From: Actinomycetes bacterium
GTDB taxonomy: Bacteria; Actinomycetota; Actinomycetes; S36-B12
Length of the DNA: 64,000 bases
Assembly: GCA_024641635.1 (NCBI GenBank)
Contig: JAHECS010000011.1
Location: forward strand, 1 to 64,000
Reading direction: 5' to 3'
In this document: positions 1 to 9,839 of the stretch, piece by piece
How positions within the stretch are numbered: the first letter of the stretch is position 1
How the letters are laid out: each line of letters begins with the position of its first letter
The notes under the pieces: generated by a model
What the model saw: only the letters and a program-made list of their open reading frames with translations
The model's database searches: none
What the model was told of the DNA's origin: nothing
Position numbers and translations under genes: made by a program

Positions 1-106
1 GCATGTCCGAGTAGCGGGCCTGGAGCCAAGCCCAGTACTCCCGGATCAGGTCCCCGAAGGCGGCGTAGTCGGACTCCGTCGTCGCCACGCGAATGTCGTC
101 GTTCAC
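1..106 (-). CDS. GNAT-family acetyltransferase, N-terminal fragment (runs off window start)
   Basis: Reverse strand from GTG at 106 reads VNDDIRVATTESDYAAFGDLIREYWAWLQARYSDM, resembling a GNAT N-terminus; truncated by window edge. Confidence 0.55.
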   Translation of the reverse strand, partial: MNDDIRVATTESDYAAFGDLIREYWAWLQARYSDM

Positions 107-285
107 CTGAGCATCCTGTCGTACTGACGTCCGTCCGTGATCTCAGCACCGACGATGACCACGTTGTACGTTGCGGGCGCGAGGTCCTCCCGTCACCAGG
201 CAGCCGCGAGCGTCACACGCCGCGTCACACGCGCACCGGCTTTGCTGGGACAGCGCCCGCTCGGGACGCAGGACGGGAGCGTGAC

Positions 286-948
286 ATGAGCACGATCGAG
301 GACCTGGTCGCGGGCGCCGAGGCTCGCTGGCTCGACGGCTGGGCAACAGGCCCCACGGAGGACGAGGGAATCGGGCCCTTGAGCGGCGCGGTCGCCCCGG
401 ATCACGTGCTGCCGGATCACACGGGCGAGGAGCGATCCCTGTCCGAGTTCTGGGCCGACGGACCCGCGCTCATCCTGTTCTGGCGGCACTTCGGGTGCTC
501 GTGCGGAGTGGAGCGGGCCCGGCGGCTCGTTGCGGAGTACTCGGCATTACGGGACGCCGGCCTGACGCCGGTGATCGTGTCGCAGGGGGAACCGCTGCGA
601 GCGGCGGAGTACCGCGCAGCACACAACCTGCCGTGCGCGGTGCTGTGCGATCCCGACCTCGGGGCGTACCGCGCCTACGGCGTGGGGCAATGGCCGGTCG
701 AGCGAGTCCTGTTCGATGCGCCGCGCGAGTTCTGGACCCATGACCGGGGACTGGGCGAGAGCTTCCAGGCCACCCGGAGGCAGGAGGGGCGCCCTCCCGT
801 GGACGATCCGTGGCGTGGCATCGCCGAGTACGTCGTCGGACAGGATGGTCGCGTTCGGCTGCCCTACCGCTACCAGTACTGCGAGGGCTTCCCGGACCCC
901 CGAGTGCTCATCACTGCGGCGCGCCTGGGCGGCAGCGGCGCGGGCTGA
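286..948 (+). CDS. Peroxiredoxin-like / AhpC-TSA family protein
   Basis: 220-aa ORF; thioredoxin-fold-like FWADGPALILFWRHFGCSCGVERARRLV and VIVSQGEP motifs. Confidence 0.75.
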   Translation: MSTIEDLVAGAEARWLDGWATGPTEDEGIGPLSGAVAPDHVLPDHTGEERSLSEFWADGPALILFWRHFGCSCGVERARRLVAEYSALRDAGLTPVIVSQGEPLRAAEYRAAHNLPCAVLCDPDLGAYRAYGVGQWPVERVLFDAPREFWTHDRGLGESFQATRRQEGRPPVDDPWRGIAEYVVGQDGRVRLPYRYQYCEGFPDPRVLITAARLGGSGAG

Positions 949-1055
949 CCTCACGGTGACGGACGCCAATCCGTGGCTCTGCCGGATCGGCGATGGAGCA
1001 CGTCGTTCGGGCTGAGGGCGGCTGCGACGACATCCCCCCGCCCCCTCCGCCCCTT

Positions 1056-1130
1056 CCCTTCGTTGAGTGCGGAGTTGTTGGTGTATCCGGACCCCCGAAG
1101 CGCCCAACAACTCCGCACTCAACGAAAGGG
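1056..1130. terminator. Long inverted repeat / probable bidirectional terminator between convergent genes
   Basis: TTCGTTGAGTGCGGAGTTGTTGG (1059-1081) is the exact reverse complement of 1104-1126; extends by CCC/GGG with one bulge. Confidence 0.75.
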
Positions 1131-1176
1131 AGCCCCGGCGCGTCGGACGGCACCACCAGGCGACCCTCGCCTCCGC

Positions 1177-2814
1177 TCAGATTCCCAGCAGCGTCCGAAG
1201 GTGCCGCGGCGCTGGCGACCCCTGCCCCAGGACCAGGTCGTGGATCTGCCGGTCGGACCACTCGCTGTGCATGACGCGCAGGTCGGACACGATCCCCGAC
1301 ACCGCGCGGTACCCCGCGTAGTAGGTGGGAAGCTGGCCCGCGGTGAGCAGGGCCCGGCGCCACTTGCCCACGGCCTCCCCCTCCTCCTGGAAGCCCACCT
1401 CGCGCATCAGCCACATGGCCTCGCTCTCGGACATCCCATGGGCGTGGACGCCGATGTCGAGGATGGTGTTGATCGTGCTCCGCAACTGCATCTTCAGCTG
1501 CTGCAGGCGAAGCGCCTGAGCCGACCGAGGTTCGTCGTCCGGTGCATAGCCGCGTTCGACCATGAGCTCCTCGGTGTAGACCGCCCACCCCTCGATGAAA
1601 ACGCCGCTGCGGCCGAACCGCCGCACCCGGGTCGGGGATTCGAGCAGCTGCGCGTGCGCGAGCTGCAGGACATGACCGGGCATCGCCTCGTGCACCGAGA
1701 GACCATGGAGCTGAACGCCGTTGTACTCGCGGTAGAACGAGGCGATCCTCTCCGCGTCCCAGTCATCCGGCGTCGGCGCCACCGCCACGTATGTCGCGAC
1801 GGCAGCGGACTCGAGTGGCCCGGGGGCGTCGCAGTAGGCCACGGCGACTCCGCGGTGGATCCCCGGCATGTCGATGATGCGGACGTCGAGATCGGGCACA
1901 GCCACGAGGTCGTGCTCCCGGACGAATGCCGTGGTCCGGTCCAGGGCCTGCCCCATGAGCGGCAGGAGCGTGGCGTCCGAGACAGGGGACAGCCTGGCCA
2001 CCTCGTCGAGCGCCTCCCTGATGGCCTCGGCGTCCGAGTCGTGCCCTGTCGTCCCCAGGTAGCCTCGCGCCGCATCCGCGAGCTGCTCGCCGATCCGCGC
2101 CAGGTGCTCCTGCGCATCCACGAGTAACGCCTCCGCAGACGTGGCATCGTCGAGGGAATGCCACAAGGCGCCCGCGTACAGCCGATCACCCAGCCTCGGG
2201 TCCCGCGTCGCGTCCGGAGCCCGCTCCTCCAGCCAGGCGCAGAACGCGTCGACCTCCTCGATCGACGTGTCGACGACGCGATCGTCACTGGCGAGCATGC
2301 GCGCCTCGCCGTCGATGAGACGTCGCGTCCCCTCCAGCTGCGCCACTGCTGTCTCGACGTGGATGGCGGACATCTCCCCCAGGTGCTCGCGTGCAGCGGC
2401 GAACAGGGCCGGCATCGCCGCGAGCCGACCCCGAAGCGATGCTGCGCGCTCCTGCTCCGGTGCGAAGTCGCGGGACATGAGCAGGTGCAGCGCCGTCCCG
2501 GGGTTCCACTCCATCGGATCCCACTCGTGCCGCCGGACGTCGTCCAGTTCGAAGACGGTGCGCAGCAGCGCGGCCCGCAGGATCTCCAGGTCCACGAGGT
2601 CGGCGACACCGAGCTCGACGTCGTCGATCGCGTCAAGCGCGGTGACGTGATCGTTCACGACCCGCAGCTGGGCGTCGAGAGCGTCGGCGGACATGTCGGG
2701 CAGCCGATCGTCGAACCGATGGTCGCCCAGCGACGTTGCGGACACCGGGTCGGCCTCGAGCAGGTCGTCGACGACCCTCTCCGCCAGGGCGCGGAACTCG
2801 TCGGTGGCACTCAT
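1177..2814 (-). CDS. DUF885-family protein (predicted metallopeptidase-like)
   Basis: 545-aa ORF; LHGLSVHEAMPGHVLQLAHAQ HExxH-like motif and DUF885-like layout. Confidence 0.8.
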   Translation of the reverse strand: MSATDEFRALAERVVDDLLEADPVSATSLGDHRFDDRLPDMSADALDAQLRVVNDHVTALDAIDDVELGVADLVDLEILRAALLRTVFELDDVRRHEWDPMEWNPGTALHLLMSRDFAPEQERAASLRGRLAAMPALFAAAREHLGEMSAIHVETAVAQLEGTRRLIDGEARMLASDDRVVDTSIEEVDAFCAWLEERAPDATRDPRLGDRLYAGALWHSLDDATSAEALLVDAQEHLARIGEQLADAARGYLGTTGHDSDAEAIREALDEVARLSPVSDATLLPLMGQALDRTTAFVREHDLVAVPDLDVRIIDMPGIHRGVAVAYCDAPGPLESAAVATYVAVAPTPDDWDAERIASFYREYNGVQLHGLSVHEAMPGHVLQLAHAQLLESPTRVRRFGRSGVFIEGWAVYTEELMVERGYAPDDEPRSAQALRLQQLKMQLRSTINTILDIGVHAHGMSESEAMWLMREVGFQEEGEAVGKWRRALLTAGQLPTYYAGYRAVSGIVSDLRVMHSEWSDRQIHDLVLGQGSPAPRHLRTLLGI

Positions 2815-3491
2815 TCCTGGCCCTCGACCCTGCGGATCTCGGAGATCCGGCGACGCGACGCGACGCGGGTGGCGGTCTCTGCATCGAAGCCACGCTCCCG
2901 GCCGACGGCGACCAGCGCCATGAGCAGGTCGCCGAACCCCTGCTCGTCGTCGACGCCGGCCATCGCGTCGACGGCCGCGGCAGCGGAGGGCATCGGCGGG
3001 AGCGCGTCACCGAGCGCTGCGCTGCGCGAGATCACCTTGCCCGCGTGCACGAGCGCCGGCAGCGCCGACGGGATGCCGTCGGTGACCGACGACCGGCCCT
3101 TCTCCTGCGCCTTCAGCGCGTGCCAGTTCGCCTCGACCTGTTCCGCGGTCTCCGCCGTCGCCTCGCCGAAGACGTGCGGATGACGCGAGACCAGCTTCGC
3201 GACGATGCCGTCGGCCACATCGTCGATCGTCCACGGGTCGTCGGGGTCCTCCGCCGCGATGCGCGCGTGGAAGACGACCTGCAGGAGGAGGTCGCCGAGC
3301 TCCTCGCGAAGCCCGTCGCGATCGGATTCCTCGATGGACTCGACCGTCTCGTAGGCCTCCTCGACGAGGTACTCGACGAGCGACTCGTGGGTCTGACGCG
3401 CATCCCACGGGCACCCGCCAGGGGACCGCAGCCGGTCCATCACCGCGACGAGGTCGAGCACGTGCTCGCCGGCACGTGATGGGCCTGGCAT
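2811..3491 (-). CDS. mazG: Nucleoside triphosphate pyrophosphohydrolase MazG
   Basis: LRSPGGCPWDARQTHESLVEYLVEEAYETVESIEESDRDGLREELGDLLLQVVFHARIA is the MazG signature. Confidence 0.95.
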   Translation of the reverse strand: MPGPSRAGEHVLDLVAVMDRLRSPGGCPWDARQTHESLVEYLVEEAYETVESIEESDRDGLREELGDLLLQVVFHARIAAEDPDDPWTIDDVADGIVAKLVSRHPHVFGEATAETAEQVEANWHALKAQEKGRSSVTDGIPSALPALVHAGKVISRSAALGDALPPMPSAAAAVDAMAGVDDEQGFGDLLMALVAVGRERGFDAETATRVASRRRISEIRRVEGQE

Positions 3492-4096
3492 CAGCCGAGC
3501 GTGGGCTCGACCGAGAGGTCGTTGGGCGTGGGTCCGAGGGACAGCGTCGTCGGGTCCCAGGTGCCGTAACGCGGACTCACGGTGGTGTCGAGCTCCTGGC
3601 TGAGCTGGGACGCGGCCTCGAAGACTGCCTGGCCCTGCTCCTCCGCCGAACCCGTCGGGTCGAGTGCGATGCCCAGCTCCTGGGCCTGGACCTGCAGGCG
3701 GATGAACGCGGCGATCTGCGACGGTGCGACGTTCTCCTGGACGAACGCGTTCTCGAGCTGGGCCTGGCCGCCGAGCTGCCCCTGGTAGTTGGCGATCTGC
3801 TCGTCGATCTTGCCCTGCGTGATGACGACGCCCTCCTGCTCGGCAAGGCGATCCACGATCTCCCGCGTGATCATCCGACCCAGGGTCTGCTGGACGAGGG
3901 ACGCGTCGGGTGAGGTCACCGGCTGCCCCTTCGCCTCGAGGATGTCCTGCACCTGCGTGGTGAGGGCCTGGTCGGTGATCCGGGTGTCGTCAAGCGTGGC
4001 CGCCGACCCCGCGGTCTGGTTGGCGCAGGCCGTCAGGGCGACCACGGAGACGACCAGGGCGGCGGCGGCCAGGGCGGCCCGGCGGGATCGGATCAT
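3491..4096 (-). CDS. SurA N-terminal-domain-like lipoprotein
   Basis: Signal peptide with lipobox (VVALTAC), SurA_N-like helical sequence; directly downstream of mfd. Confidence 0.75.
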   Translation of the reverse strand: MIRSRRAALAAAALVVSVVALTACANQTAGSAATLDDTRITDQALTTQVQDILEAKGQPVTSPDASLVQQTLGRMITREIVDRLAEQEGVVITQGKIDEQIANYQGQLGGQAQLENAFVQENVAPSQIAAFIRLQVQAQELGIALDPTGSAEEQGQAVFEAASQLSQELDTTVSPRYGTWDPTTLSLGPTPNDLSVEPTLG

Positions 4097-7000
4097 GACG
4101 TCGGCTCCATTGTCGGCAGCAGGACGGCGGTGACGAGCTCCGACGCCCAGGTCAGCAGTTCGGTGTCGCGCAGCGGCTGCCCCCCGAGGGAGGCCGTCGC
4201 CGGTCGCGGCACGACGATCGTACGGACCGCCGGCTTGACGATGGTGCGCGGGTAGAGCCGGGTCAGGCGCATCTGCGCCGACTCGGGCAGTTGCACGGGG
4301 TGCAGGCGGATGCCCCCACCCTGCTGGACCACCTCGCTGAGCCCGGCCCGGCGCGCGAGCACGCGGAAGTGGGCCACCGCGAGGAGGGACTCGACGGGCG
4401 CCGGTAGGGCGCCGTACCGGTCCATCAGCTCGGCCGCCACCTCGTCGACGGCCGCGTCCGTGGCGGCGTCCGCGAGCCGCTTGTAGGCCTCGAGGCGAAG
4501 GCGCTCATGGGGCACGTACTCGGCCGGGATGTGGGCGTCGATCGGCAGCTCGACCTTCACGTCGATCGTTGCGACGGTCGGCTCGTCCTTGTACTCGGCC
4601 AGCGCCTCCCCCACGAGACGCACGTAGAGGTCGAAGCCGACGTCGGCGATGTGTCCGCTCTGCTCCCCGCCCAGGAGGTTGCCGGCGCCACGGATCTCGA
4701 GATCCTTCAGCGCGATGTGCATGCCCGAACCCAGGTCCGTGTGCTGCGCGATGGTGGCCAGCCGTTCGTGGGCGGTCTCGGTGAGCGGCTTGTCGGGGGC
4801 GTAGAGGAAGTACGCGTAGGCGCGTTCCCGCCCACGACCCACCCGGCCACGGAGCTGATGCAGCTGCGAGAGCCCGAAGGTGTCGGCCCGGTCGACGATG
4901 AGCGTGTTGGCGTTGGCGATGTCGATGCCGGACTCCACGATGGTCGTGCAGACGAGGACATCGATCTTCTTGTCCCAGAAGTCGACGATGACCTGCTCGA
5001 GTGCGGTCTCGTTCATCTGGCCATGGGCCACGGCGATCGTCGCCTCGGGCACGAGTTCGGAGAGCCGGCGGGCCACGCGATCGATGGACTCGACGCGGTT
5101 GTGCACGAAGAAGATCTGCCCCTCGCGCATGAGCTCGCGGTTGATGGCTGCGGAGATCTGCTTGTCGTCATACGGTCCGACGAAGGTCAGGACCGGGTGC
5201 CGCTCCTCCGGCGGGGTCTGGATCACGGACATCTCGCGGATCCCGGTCACGGCCATCTCCAGGGTGCGGGGAATGGGCGTCGCGGACATCGCGAGCACGT
5301 CGACGTTCGTGCGCAGCGCCTTCAGGTGCTCCTTGTGCTCCACGCCGAACCGCTGCTCCTCGTCGATGACGACGAGGCCGAGGTCCTTGAACCGGACGCC
5401 CGACGTGAGCAGCCGGTGGGTGCCGATGAGCACGTCCACCGCGCCGGTGCCCAGGCCCTCCACCGCCGCCTTCGCCTCGGCATCGCTGCTGAACCGCGAC
5501 AGGGCGGCAACCTTCACCGGGAAGGAGGCGAAACGCTCGGCGAACGTGGACAGGTGCTGCTGGACGAGGAGGGTGGTCGGCACGAGGACGGCGACCTGCT
5601 TGCCGTCCTGGACCGCCTTGAACGCCGCGCGCACGGCGATCTCCGTCTTGCCGTACCCGACGTCGCCGCAGATGAGCCGGTCCATGGGCACGGTGCGCTC
5701 CATGTCGGCCTTCACCTCGTCGATGCAGGCCAGCTGGTCCGGCGTCTCGACGTACGGGAAGGCGTCCTCCAGCTCGCGTTGCCAGGGGGTGTCCGAGCCG
5801 AACGCATAGCCCTTGCTCGCCTGCCGTGCCGCGTACAGCCGGATCAGCTCGGCGGCGATCTGCTTGACCGCCTTGCGGGCGCGGCCCTTGGCCTTCTGCC
5901 AGTCCGCGCCGCCGAGCCGGTGGACCGCCGGCGCCTCCCCACCCACGTACTTGGTGACCAGGTCCAGCTGGTCGGTGGGCACGAAGAGCCGGTCCGGCGG
6001 CTGGCCCCGCTTGCTCGCCGCGTACTCGAGCACGAGGTACTCGCGCTCGGCGCCGGCCACCGACCGCTGCACCATGTCGACATAGCGGCCGACACCGTGC
6101 TGCTCGTGCACGACGAAGTCCCCGGGCTGGAGGCTGAGCGGGTCGATCGAACGGCGCCGGCGCGACGGAAGTCGGCGCATGTCCTTCGTCGACGACCGCT
6201 GCCCCACGATGTCGGTCTCGGTGAGGACCACCAGTCCGCAGCCGTCCACGGCGAAACCGTGGAGCAGGCGCCCCCGTGTCACGGTGACGAGACCGGGTTC
6301 CGGCGCCGCGGACAGCTCGGTCGCCTCCCGCACGGGCACCCCGCCGTCTGCCAGCTCCTCCACGAGGCGCGTGACGGAGCCGTGCCCCTCGGCGAGCAGG
6401 GCGATGCGCGACCCCGCGGTGGCCCACGCCCGCAGGTCTGCCACTGCCTTGACCGAGTCTCCCCGGTAGGACTCGAGCTCCCGTCCGCCGATCCGCACGC
6501 CCGCGGTCGGCGCGTCGGCGTCCTCGAGCTCGGCATCCGTCGACAGCGGTGTGATGGACCACCAGGCGTCGCCGCGACCGCGGGCAATGGTGCGAAGGTC
6601 GTCGAGGTCGCGGTACGAGGCGGCGGCCAGGTCGATGGGCGTCGCGTTGCCCACGGTGGCGTTGTGCCATGACGCCATCAGGAACTCCTGCGCGGTGCGC
6701 ACGACGTCGTGCGCACGGCGGCGGATCCGCTCCGGTTCCAGGAGGACGACCTGGGCAGCACCGCCGATCAGCTCGAGAGGCGTCGTCATCCCATCGACGA
6801 GCACGGGAGCCAGCGACTCCATGCCCTCGACCGCCATCCCCTGCGCCAGCCGGTCGCACATCTCGGCCAGGTGCGGGTGCTCGAGGGCGAGCGCCTCCGC
6901 ACGGCTGCGCACAGCCGGGGTGAGGAGCAGCTCACGGACCGCCGGCGCCCACAGGCCGTGCTCCGCGAGACCCAGCGACCTCTGGTCCCCCACGGAGAAC

Positions 7001-7644
7001 TCACGGACCTCCTCGACGGTGTCGCCCCAGAACTCGAGTCGGACCGGATGCTCCTCGGTCGGCGGGAACACGTCGAGGATTCCGCCGCGGACGGCGAGCT
7101 GGCCGCGTCGCTCGATGAGGTCGTTGCGCTCGTAGCCCAGTCCCACCAGGGATGCGACCAGCTCGTCGAGCGCGATCTCGTCCCCGACGACCAGACGCAC
7201 CGGGCTGGCATCCGCCACCTCCCGGACGACGGGCTGGAGCAGCGCGCGCACCGAGGCGACGACGACGTCGATCGGCCGCCCCAGGGGATCGGACGGATCC
7301 GGATGCGCGAGTCGGCGCATCACCGCCACACGCCGGCCCACCGTGTCGGACGACGGGGACAGCCGCTCGTGCGGCAGCGTCTCCCACGACGGGAACACGG
7401 CTGCATCCAGTCCGGGGACGAGGTCCGGCAGCGCGGCCGCGACGTCCTCGGCCTCGCGACCGGTGGCCGTCACGACGACGACGGGGGTCGACGGGTTCCG
7501 GGATCGGGCGATCTCCGCCACGACGAGGGGATGCAGGGCCGATGGTGCCTCGACCCGCGATCCGGATCCCGCCCGCGCGAGATCGCGGACTGCCGCGAAT
7601 CCGGCGTCCCCCTCAAGGCCCGCCAGGAGCCCGCTGAGGTTCAC
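4093..7644 (-). CDS. mfd: Transcription-repair coupling factor Mfd
   Basis: UvrB-like N-terminus, CarD-like RNAP-interacting domain, RecG-like helicase motifs (GDVGYGKTEIAVRAAFKAV, DEEQRFGVEHKE); start GTG at 7644 (VNLSGLL). Confidence 0.95.
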   Translation of the reverse strand: MNLSGLLAGLEGDAGFAAVRDLARAGSGSRVEAPSALHPLVVAEIARSRNPSTPVVVVTATGREAEDVAAALPDLVPGLDAAVFPSWETLPHERLSPSSDTVGRRVAVMRRLAHPDPSDPLGRPIDVVVASVRALLQPVVREVADASPVRLVVGDEIALDELVASLVGLGYERNDLIERRGQLAVRGGILDVFPPTEEHPVRLEFWGDTVEEVREFSVGDQRSLGLAEHGLWAPAVRELLLTPAVRSRAEALALEHPHLAEMCDRLAQGMAVEGMESLAPVLVDGMTTPLELIGGAAQVVLLEPERIRRRAHDVVRTAQEFLMASWHNATVGNATPIDLAAASYRDLDDLRTIARGRGDAWWSITPLSTDAELEDADAPTAGVRIGGRELESYRGDSVKAVADLRAWATAGSRIALLAEGHGSVTRLVEELADGGVPVREATELSAAPEPGLVTVTRGRLLHGFAVDGCGLVVLTETDIVGQRSSTKDMRRLPSRRRRSIDPLSLQPGDFVVHEQHGVGRYVDMVQRSVAGAEREYLVLEYAASKRGQPPDRLFVPTDQLDLVTKYVGGEAPAVHRLGGADWQKAKGRARKAVKQIAAELIRLYAARQASKGYAFGSDTPWQRELEDAFPYVETPDQLACIDEVKADMERTVPMDRLICGDVGYGKTEIAVRAAFKAVQDGKQVAVLVPTTLLVQQHLSTFAERFASFPVKVAALSRFSSDAEAKAAVEGLGTGAVDVLIGTHRLLTSGVRFKDLGLVVIDEEQRFGVEHKEHLKALRTNVDVLAMSATPIPRTLEMAVTGIREMSVIQTPPEERHPVLTFVGPYDDKQISAAINRELMREGQIFFVHNRVESIDRVARRLSELVPEATIAVAHGQMNETALEQVIVDFWDKKIDVLVCTTIVESGIDIANANTLIVDRADTFGLSQLHQLRGRVGRGRERAYAYFLYAPDKPLTETAHERLATIAQHTDLGSGMHIALKDLEIRGAGNLLGGEQSGHIADVGFDLYVRLVGEALAEYKDEPTVATIDVKVELPIDAHIPAEYVPHERLRLEAYKRLADAATDAAVDEVAAELMDRYGALPAPVESLLAVAHFRVLARRAGLSEVVQQGGGIRLHPVQLPESAQMRLTRLYPRTIVKPAVRTIVVPRPATASLGGQPLRDTELLTWASELVTAVLLPTMEPTS

Positions 7645-8447
7645 GAGGCCGCGGCCTCCTGCAGGGCGGCTCGCAACGGCGCGACGAGCGCCGGGTGGCT
7701 CACCATGAGGTCGGTGACGTACGGGGGCATCGCGTTGAAGACCACCGGCGCACCGTCGAGGTGCGAGGGCACGAGGCCGTAGTGCCGGGCCACCCCGTAG
7801 GGCGCGGCAACGTCCCACTCGAAGAAACCGGTGTCGTGGACATACGCGTCGGCGCGCCCGGCGATGATCTCGTTCACCTTCGCCCCGACCGAGCCCACGT
7901 CGACGATCTCGACGCCCCTGTCCGTGACCCCGGCCTCGGCCAGCATCCCCGACAGGAGCTCGACGGTCCGTGGCAGCGAGGCCGGCGGGCGGCTGCGCGA
8001 GGCGACGATCCTGATCGGCCTATCTGTGGGGAGCGGCGGCGGACCCGCCACGTCGTCGAGCACCGACCTCGTCAGTCCCTGGGCCGGGAGGTCCACGGTC
8101 GTCGCCGAGAGGATCCCGGCTGCCGGTTCCCACAGCGCGATGTGCACCGCGAAGTCGACCCGGCCCTGTCCGTACTCGTAGGTGCCGTCGAGCGGATCGA
8201 CGATCCAGACACGCTCGGCGTCGAGGCGGGACGCGTCGTCCTTCCCCTCCTCGCTGAGGATGGCGTCATCGGGGCGAGCGGCGGTGAGCCGGTCCATGAT
8301 CAACAGGTGCGACTCGCGGTCGGCCCGCTTGCGCAGCGCGTCGGCCGCCTCCTTGTCGGCCACAGGGCCGAACGAGGAGCGCAGCTCGAGCAGGAGTCGG
8401 CCGGCCTCCTGCGCGACGTCGCGCGAGACCTCGGCATCGGTGGGCAT
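7641..8447 (-). CDS. cysQ: 3'(2'),5'-bisphosphate nucleotidase / inositol monophosphatase family
   Basis: ILSEEGKDD and WIVDPLDGTYEYGQGRVDFAVHIAL motifs. Confidence 0.85.
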   Translation of the reverse strand: MPTDAEVSRDVAQEAGRLLLELRSSFGPVADKEAADALRKRADRESHLLIMDRLTAARPDDAILSEEGKDDASRLDAERVWIVDPLDGTYEYGQGRVDFAVHIALWEPAAGILSATTVDLPAQGLTRSVLDDVAGPPPLPTDRPIRIVASRSRPPASLPRTVELLSGMLAEAGVTDRGVEIVDVGSVGAKVNEIIAGRADAYVHDTGFFEWDVAAPYGVARHYGLVPSHLDGAPVVFNAMPPYVTDLMVSHPALVAPLRAALQEAAAS

Positions 8448-8480
8448 GCCCTCATCCTTCCTCCGGAAGCGCAGCCTCGG

Positions 8481-9059
8481 TCAGGCGGGTCCGGAGTTGA
8501 AACGGTTCTGGGTGGCCTCGAGCCCGTCGGTCACGAGGCACTCCACCGCGTCGGCGGCGCGCTGGACCACCTCGGGCAGCTCACGCCGCTCGGCGGCAGG
8601 GAACGGCTTGAGCACGTAGTCGGCAGGGTCCTGCCGCCCGGGCGGTCGGCCGATGCCGACGCGCACCCGGTAGAAGTCGCCCGTGCCGATCGCCCGTCGG
8701 ATGCTTTTGAGTCCGTTGTGGCCGTTGTCCCCGCCCCCGTGCTTGATCCGGATGGACGAGAACGGGATGTCGAGCTCGTCGTGGATGACGACGAGCCGCT
8801 CCGGACCGGCTCGGTAGAACTCCATCAGCGCCTTCACCGGTCCGCCGGACTCGTTCATGAACGACAGCGGTTCGACGAGGACAAGGTGCAGTGTCGACCC
8901 GGGCAGCCCCAACTTGCCCTCGGCGGCCAGCGCGTGGCCGCGCTTGTGCCGGGCAAGCCGCGCACCCACCTGGTCGGCGAGCACGTCAGCGACGAGGAAG
9001 CCAACGTTGTGCCGGGTCGCGGCGTACTCAGGACCCGGGTTTCCGAGTCCCACCACCAA
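8481..9059 (-). CDS. pth: Peptidyl-tRNA hydrolase
   Basis: VVGLGNPGPEYAATRHNVGFLVAD and HDELDIPF motifs; apparent TTG start. Confidence 0.95.
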   Translation of the reverse strand: MVVGLGNPGPEYAATRHNVGFLVADVLADQVGARLARHKRGHALAAEGKLGLPGSTLHLVLVEPLSFMNESGGPVKALMEFYRAGPERLVVIHDELDIPFSSIRIKHGGGDNGHNGLKSIRRAIGTGDFYRVRVGIGRPPGRQDPADYVLKPFPAAERRELPEVVQRAADAVECLVTDGLEATQNRFNSGPA

Positions 9060-9079
9060 CCACGGTGTGGACGACAGGA

Positions 9080-9664
9080 CTACTCCGCGGCGGACTCGGC
9101 CGAGGCCTCAGCCTCGCCACCCTCGGCGCCCTCAGCGGCCTCGGCGGCTTCTGCGGCCTCCTCGGCATCGGCCGCGTGAGCCGCCGCCTCGGCGAACACC
9201 TCCGCCTGATGCTCGGCATCGGACACCGCGTGCGACAGGGCGGCCATCGGGTCCTCGCCTGCGGCGACGGAGGCCTCGAGCGCCTGCACAACGGACGCGG
9301 AGTCCATGCCGGCCTCCTCGGCTGCTGCCGCGGCGGCCTTGATGGCGTCGGCCATCTCCGAGCGCATCTTCGCCTCGCGCTCCGTGATGATGACCAGGTC
9401 GACGTGCTCGAGGCTCCGCTTGACCGGGTCGCGCTGGATGTCGCGCGGCTTGACGAGCACGGAGCCCTTGTCGAGAGTGATGGACAGGACGACGCGCGGA
9501 CGGCGCAGCGCGAGGTCGAGATCATGGGTGGGCAGCGCGATGTGCACGAGTTCCGTGCCCTCGCCGTAGATCACGGCCGGGATGTTGCCCTCGCGGCGGA
9601 TGCGGCGGGCCGCACCCTTGCCGAAGTCGGAACGGGGGATGGCAGTCAGGGCCACGGTGGTCAC
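9080..9664 (-). CDS. rplY: 50S ribosomal protein L25 / Ctc family
   Basis: RIRREGNIPAVIYGEG, LEHVDLVIITEREA; acidic Ala/Glu-rich C-terminus. Confidence 0.9.
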   Translation of the reverse strand: MTTVALTAIPRSDFGKGAARRIRREGNIPAVIYGEGTELVHIALPTHDLDLALRRPRVVLSITLDKGSVLVKPRDIQRDPVKRSLEHVDLVIITEREAKMRSEMADAIKAAAAAAEEAGMDSASVVQALEASVAAGEDPMAALSHAVSDAEHQAEVFAEAAAHAADAEEAAEAAEAAEGAEGGEAEASAESAAE

Positions 9665-9839
9665 GCTAGAACTCCTCGGTCATCGTCGGTCACCTCGGCA
9701 ACGCTGGTAGGCGCCGACCACGTCGATCACGGTGCCGGTCGGGGCCGCGGTCAGCGGTCCTCTCCGTACACCCTCGCCGAGGGCTGCCAAAGTCTACCGC
9801 GGCAGGAGGGGTGCCCCGTCACGCCCCCGGTCCCCTCGT

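Noticed and set aside
4507-6672. Long plus-strand ORF (721 aa) antisense to mfd
   Set aside because: Shadow frame in high-GC coding DNA; Asp/Arg/Gly/His-rich with no motifs, while the minus strand encodes clear Mfd
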